Source: Candidatus Omnitrophota bacterium (GTDB lineage Bacteria > Omnitrophota > Koll11 > Duberdicusellales > 4484-171). Taken from it: a DNA stretch of 8,406 nt. Of this stretch, positions 6,118 to 8,406 are shown one piece after another. Numbering within the stretch: position 1 is the stretch's first letter; each line of letters opens with the position of its first letter. Below the pieces are notes generated by a model. That model saw only the letters and a list, made by a program, of their open reading frames with translations. It was not told the origin of the DNA and searched no databases. Location: NCBI GenBank assembly GCA_030692055.1, contig JAUYCY010000127.1:1-8406 (forward strand), given 5' to 3'. Made by a program: the position numbers and the translations under genes.

Positions 6118-6162
6118 GCACATTATTTTTTCAAGCCGAAGGCGTAGAAAAAATAATAGTGC
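6118..6162. repeat. Long AT-rich hairpin
   Basis: GCACATTATTTTTTC (6118-6132) pairs with 6147-6162, GAAAAAATAA-TA-GTGC, giving 15 pairs with one bulged A. The loop itself can form GCC-GAA-GGC (6135-6143). It directly joins the foldback at 6059-6116 and the element at 6161-6290. Confidence 0.55.
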
Positions 6163-6290
6163 GAATTGAACCCCGCTCTTTTGGCGAAGCTATAGATAAT
6201 ACCACTATAATGAATACTCCAAACTTACAGGTTATAATTTACTCGCTAAATTATCAATCTACTCCGCCAAAAGGGCGGGGTCAAATTCGG
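6161..6290. mobile_element. 130-nt MITE-like element with 26-nt inverted ends
   Basis: The ends 6161-6186 and 6265-6290 are inverted copies at 22 of 26 positions, including ACCCCGC and CTTTTGGCG blocks. They enclose 78 AT-rich nt with no open frame. Size and ends fit a miniature inverted-repeat element, but no transposase and no flanking duplication are visible, so mobility is inferred only. Confidence 0.5.
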
Positions 6291-6296
6291 CTACAC

Positions 6297-6313
6297 CCCG
6301 ACGTTGCGTCGGG
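6297..6313. repeat. Short GC hairpin
   Basis: CCCGAC and GTCGGG flank a 5-nt loop. No T-tract follows on either strand, so it is not a clear terminator. Confidence 0.4.
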
Positions 6314-6323
6314 ATAAGCCTCA

Positions 6324-6367
6324 TTTGAAAAACAAATAGGGCAGACACGAATTATGCCTGCCCTATT
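6324..6367 (-). terminator. Intrinsic terminator of the small membrane protein gene
   Basis: On the minus strand AATAGGGCAG pairs perfectly with CTGCCCTATT (6367-6358 with 6344-6335; 10 bp, 13-nt loop) and is followed by TGTTTTTC. It starts 16 nt after the stop codon at 6384, a classic placement. Confidence 0.8.
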
Positions 6368-6383
6368 AAATTCATAATTAGAC

Positions 6384-6605
6384 TTAATCTTTAGCTATAG
6401 CTATAGTAATTACTCCGGCAAGAATTAAAAATGGACCGACGCCGCCCTTAACGATTATCCACAAATCTTTCCACCAAGCCCATTTCAAAAGCACTAATAA
6501 GCCTAGTGCGATAAACACTATACCTAAAATTACCTTTCCAACCATCTTCGTGCCTCCCGAAGACGCCTTTACCTCTTCATTTGGCGTTTTATTCTGCTCT
6601 TCCAT
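6384..6605 (-). CDS. Small two-helix membrane protein of unknown function
   Basis: The 73-residue protein has a charged N-terminus (MEEQNKTPNEEVKASSGGTK, about 1-20) with no signal cleavage site. Two hydrophobic segments follow, about 24-41 (ILGIVFIALGLLVLL) and 54-70 (GVGPFLILAGVITIAIA), joined by a tryptophan-rich turn (KWAWWKDLW). The pattern loosely recalls the LiaI/LiaF or DUF5668 membrane region, but this is weak resemblance only and no function is assigned. It is certainly a real gene: a full Shine-Dalgarno (AAGGAGGTG) precedes ATG 6605, a strong promoter lies just upstream, and an intrinsic terminator follows. It is therefore probably a single-gene transcript, and likely well expressed. 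Confidence 0.85.
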   Translation of the reverse strand: MEEQNKTPNEEVKASSGGTKMVGKVILGIVFIALGLLVLLKWAWWKDLWIIVKGGVGPFLILAGVITIAIAKD

Positions 6606-6610
6606 TTTGC

Positions 6611-6619
6611 ACCTCCTTA
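6611..6619 (-). promoter_or_regulatory. Ribosome binding site of the small membrane protein
   Basis: AAGGAGGTG on the minus strand, about 5 nt before ATG 6605. It is a near-perfect match to the 16S rRNA tail. Confidence 0.8.
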
Positions 6620-6647
6620 AAAGATTATTAAATACTATATGATATTA

Positions 6648-6676
6648 AATATATAGATTTTTACGCTTCTTGTCAA
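6648..6676 (-). promoter_or_regulatory. Housekeeping-sigma promoter of the small membrane protein gene
   Basis: On the minus strand TTGACA (6676-6671) and TATATT (6653-6648) are separated by exactly 17 nt. This puts transcription start near 6641 and leaves a leader of about 36 nt before ATG 6605. It is the best promoter match in the window. Confidence 0.75.
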
Positions 6677-6716
6677 TGATTAATTGCTGGAGTTTCCCCA
6701 TTTTTTAAATCTCATT

Positions 6717-6803
6717 GACGGATGCATACGGATGGTTACGGATTCATACGGATAATTATAGGATTTATCCGTTTGCATCCGCTGGAATCTGTTTGCATCC
6801 GTC
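6717..6803. repeat. Low-complexity inverted repeat with 10-nt periodicity
   Basis: Arms 6717-6755 and 6765-6803 are inverted copies at 30 of 39 positions around a 9-nt centre. The left arm is four steps of GGAT spaced exactly 10 nt apart (GGATGCATAC, GGATGGTTAC, GGATTCATAC, GGAT). The right arm mirrors this, with AGAT at one step. It forms a long hairpin between the ATP-grasp stop and the membrane protein promoter, about 40 nt upstream of the -35 box. It shares the design of the arms around the four-helix-bundle gene, with a different unit. The rest of the spacer (6804-6904) shows nothing recognisable. Confidence 0.6.
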
Positions 6804-6904
6804 CATGGATAATTATAGATTTTAAATTTTATTAGCGATTGGTTCATATATACTTAGACAAAAATAGCTGATAATTTTGGGAAATGTCCAGTTAATTGGT
6901 TTTG

Positions 6905-7897
6905 TCATTTTTCTAACGCTAGTGCCAAAATCTTTTCTATCGCTATTGCGTAGGTATAACCTTTTACATAAGCTTCTTTCATGAACCCGCTATCGCAGTT
7001 AATGTCAGGGTTGGGGTTAACGTCCAAAACAAAAAGCTCGCCTCTGCTCTCGCGTAAATCTACCCTGAAATAACCTCGACAGCCTAAGGTTTTTGCGGTT
7101 TTTCTGGCAATGTCAATTATTGTCTTTTTCAAATCATCATCAACTTTACTGACTGAAGGCATTAGAATTTTAAATTCATCACAAGACATATCCCACTTTG
7201 AGGCATATGTGAAATACGAAGGCAAATTTTTATATAGCGAGTAATCAATAAAAGAAATTCCCAGCGCCTCATAGGGAAAATCGCCTAGAAACGCGGCGCT
7301 ATACTGTTTGCCGGCGAGAAACTCCTCTACGAGAAGCCCTTTTGGAAACTCTTTGATTTTTTTTGAAACGGTTCTATGCAAATCTTCTTTTGTATTTGCC
7401 AAAGAATCTTTATCTATGCCTAAACTTGCGTCTTCGCAGCAAGGTTTTATAAAAACAGGGAAGTTAAAACTATCAACACTCAGTTCTTCTAGGTATTTAA
7501 TAAATTTGCCTTGCGGAACTAAAATTTTGCTTTCGCGCAAAATATTTTTTGTTCTTTCTTTATCCAAGCAAAGCCCCAAGGTAGATGATGGATTTCCCGT
7601 AAAAGGCACCTGCATTTCTTCTAAAATTTCCGCAAATTCCGCTTCTTTTGCCGAATCGTCGCTGAATCCTTCAAAAAGGTTAAATACGCAATCAGCTTTG
7701 GAATTATAAATTTTTTCCTTTATGTTTTTTAGATTTTCAAAATCTTTTTTTTCTAAATAAAGCGTGTCTACGCAAATGCCTTTATCTAAAAAAACTTCTT
7801 CTACCGAATCCCTGCAACGCAAGGTATCGACAAGGTCTTTGCGCTGGGTTTGCTCTTTCTCTACAACAATAAGTATTTTTTTATCTTTAATGTTCAT
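6905..7897 (-). CDS. ATP-grasp ligase related to D-alanine-D-alanine ligase
   Basis: The 330-residue protein has the three-part Ddl-like layout. An N-terminal domain ends with VFNLFEG (71-77) and TGNPSSTLGLCLDKERTK (100-117). The ATP-grasp part has FPVFIKPCCEDASLGI (146-161, ATP-binding K151) and the adenine-side strand GLLVEEFLAG (187-196). The C-terminal metal site is GYFRVDLR (275-282) with D280 and VLDVNPNPDI (290-299). The second metal motif, Glu-x-Asn in Ddl, is D292-x-N294 here. Such enzymes join a carboxylate to an amine using ATP through an acyl phosphate; whether this one makes D-Ala-D-Ala or another peptide is not shown. No cell-wall gene is beside it. ATG 7897 lacks a clear Shine-Dalgarno, though it fits the domain start. 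No intrinsic terminator is seen after the stop. Confidence 0.8.
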   Translation of the reverse strand: MNIKDKKILIVVEKEQTQRKDLVDTLRCRDSVEEVFLDKGICVDTLYLEKKDFENLKNIKEKIYNSKADCVFNLFEGFSDDSAKEAEFAEILEEMQVPFTGNPSSTLGLCLDKERTKNILRESKILVPQGKFIKYLEELSVDSFNFPVFIKPCCEDASLGIDKDSLANTKEDLHRTVSKKIKEFPKGLLVEEFLAGKQYSAAFLGDFPYEALGISFIDYSLYKNLPSYFTYASKWDMSCDEFKILMPSVSKVDDDLKKTIIDIARKTAKTLGCRGYFRVDLRESRGELFVLDVNPNPDINCDSGFMKEAYVKGYTYAIAIEKILALALEK

Positions 7898-7965
7898 CCG
7901 AAATTTTGCATTAGGCTGTTATAGCAATCGATAATGTTTTATGAAATAACAGGTTATCATACATT

Positions 7966-8116
7966 CGCAAGGTAAGAAAGTTCACTTGCCAACGAAGTTG
8001 GCAAGCTCACAACCTTGAACTTCCTTGCGGTAGCTACGACACAAAATTGAACTATCCGTATTACCACGATGCATTTTTACTTGTGCCCTTTAGGGTATAC
8101 TTTCCTATACCGCAAG
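7966..8116. repeat. Nested hairpin region upstream of the ATP-grasp gene
   Basis: CGCAAGG (7966-7972) and AAGTTCA (7978-7984) pair with TGAACTTCCTTGCG (8016-8029), leaving a 5-nt bulge. Within this lies a perfect stem, CTTGCCAAC-GAA-GTTGGCAAG (7985-8005). CTTGCGGTA (8024-8032) also has a perfect inverted copy at 8108-8116, next to GGTATA/TATACC (8094-8111), so two folds compete for the CCTTGCGG segment. No gene is supported in 7898-8406. A poor promoter-like pair (TTTCAT, 17 nt, TATAAC) lies just before the ATP-grasp start and is only a guess. Confidence 0.5.
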
Positions 8117-8195
8117 AAAAAGTTACAAAGCTTTTTACGAAATAAAATGTTTTCTCTACTGCGAAATGCTTACATTCTCAATCAAATTCAATGGT

Positions 8196-8404
8196 GGACC
8201 CAATGAATGCGCCTGCGGCGCTCTTTGCTCGCGCAGAGCGCAGGCAAAGATTGGGTTCATGGAGCCCCACGGGCATGCCCGTGGTACATTTATTTACCCG
8301 CCAGATTTGCTGCGCAAATCTGGCGAGGTATCCGCCTTGCGTCCGATGCGACATCTCGCCGAAGCAGTACCTCAGTTCGCATTCACCCCCGGCCATGGCC
8401 GGGG
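8196..8404. repeat. Cluster of GC-rich palindromes at the right edge
   Basis: Five foldbacks follow one another. (1) GGACCCAAT (8196-8204) with ATTGGGTTC (8250-8258), enclosing GCCTGCG/CGCAGGC and CTCT/AGAG. (2) A perfect 18-nt palindrome, CCACGGGCATGCCCGTGG (8267-8284). (3) CGCCAGATTTGC-TGC-GCAAATCTGGCG (8299-8325), a 12-bp stem extended by TACC/GGTA with one bulged base. (4) GAGGTA (8325-8330) with TACCTC (8368-8373). (5) A perfect 18-nt palindrome, CCCCGGCCATGGCCGGGG (8387-8404). The block is much richer in GC than the rest of the window. It resembles REP-type arrays or the flank of a small transposase gene beyond the edge; neither can be confirmed. Confidence 0.6.
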
Positions 8405-8406
8405 TA

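Noticed and set aside
6717..6803. CRISPR-like array because of regular repeat spacing
   Set aside because: Units are 10 nt with no unique spacers, the two halves are in opposite orientation, and no cas gene is present.
7308..7709. Plus-strand open frame of 133 codons
   Set aside because: It lies entirely opposite the ATP-grasp gene, whose motifs are clear. It is an antisense shadow.
8178..8396. Minus-strand open frame of 72 codons at the right edge
   Set aside because: It runs straight through five palindromes, has no recognisable domain and odd composition. The open frame is most likely a by-product of GC-rich repeats.

Overview
The window is AT-rich bacterial DNA in which every convincing gene lies on the minus strand. 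Gene products and composition suggest an uncultivated bacterium, possibly an Omnitrophota-like (OP3) lineage. That placement is a guess: there is no rRNA, tRNA or marker gene here to settle it.

In the direction of transcription (right to left) the genes are: a D-Ala-D-Ala-ligase-like ATP-grasp enzyme (7897-6905); a 73-residue two-helix membrane protein with its own strong promoter and terminator (6605-6384); a patatin-like phospholipase starting at TTG (6037-5120); BioY, the biotin-binding subunit of an ECF transporter (4643-4110); a HAD phosphatase (3985-3344); a frameshifted gene for a 23S-rRNA-intervening-sequence-type four-helix-bundle protein (3289-2925); and a large cellobiose-phosphorylase-like (GH94-type) protein that runs off the left edge (2879-1). 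The genes do not form one obvious pathway. They look like housekeeping and accessory genes separated by spacers of about 120-510 bp.

The spacers are the unusual part. Nearly all are filled with foldback DNA of at least three kinds. (1) Low-complexity arms built of short degenerate repeats in inverted orientation. One pair flanks the four-helix-bundle gene (2898-3332), and three gene-less sites share the design but not the sequence (3994-4113, 4667-4736, 6717-6803). (2) Long-stem hairpins. These include two 51-nt hairpins in exact mirror arrangement at 4900-5009, whose stems differ but still pair, and a 130-nt element with 26-nt inverted ends at 6161-6290. (3) GC-rich palindromes: TCCGCC/GGCGGA units at 6059-6116 and, in frame, inside the phosphorylase gene at 1764-1793, plus a cluster of five at 8196-8404.

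The best candidate for an undescribed system is the set of inverted low-complexity foldbacks, one of which still carries a (now broken) four-helix-bundle gene. The mirror-paired 51-nt hairpins with compensating stem changes come second. Both ideas need genome-wide copy searches that cannot be done from this window.
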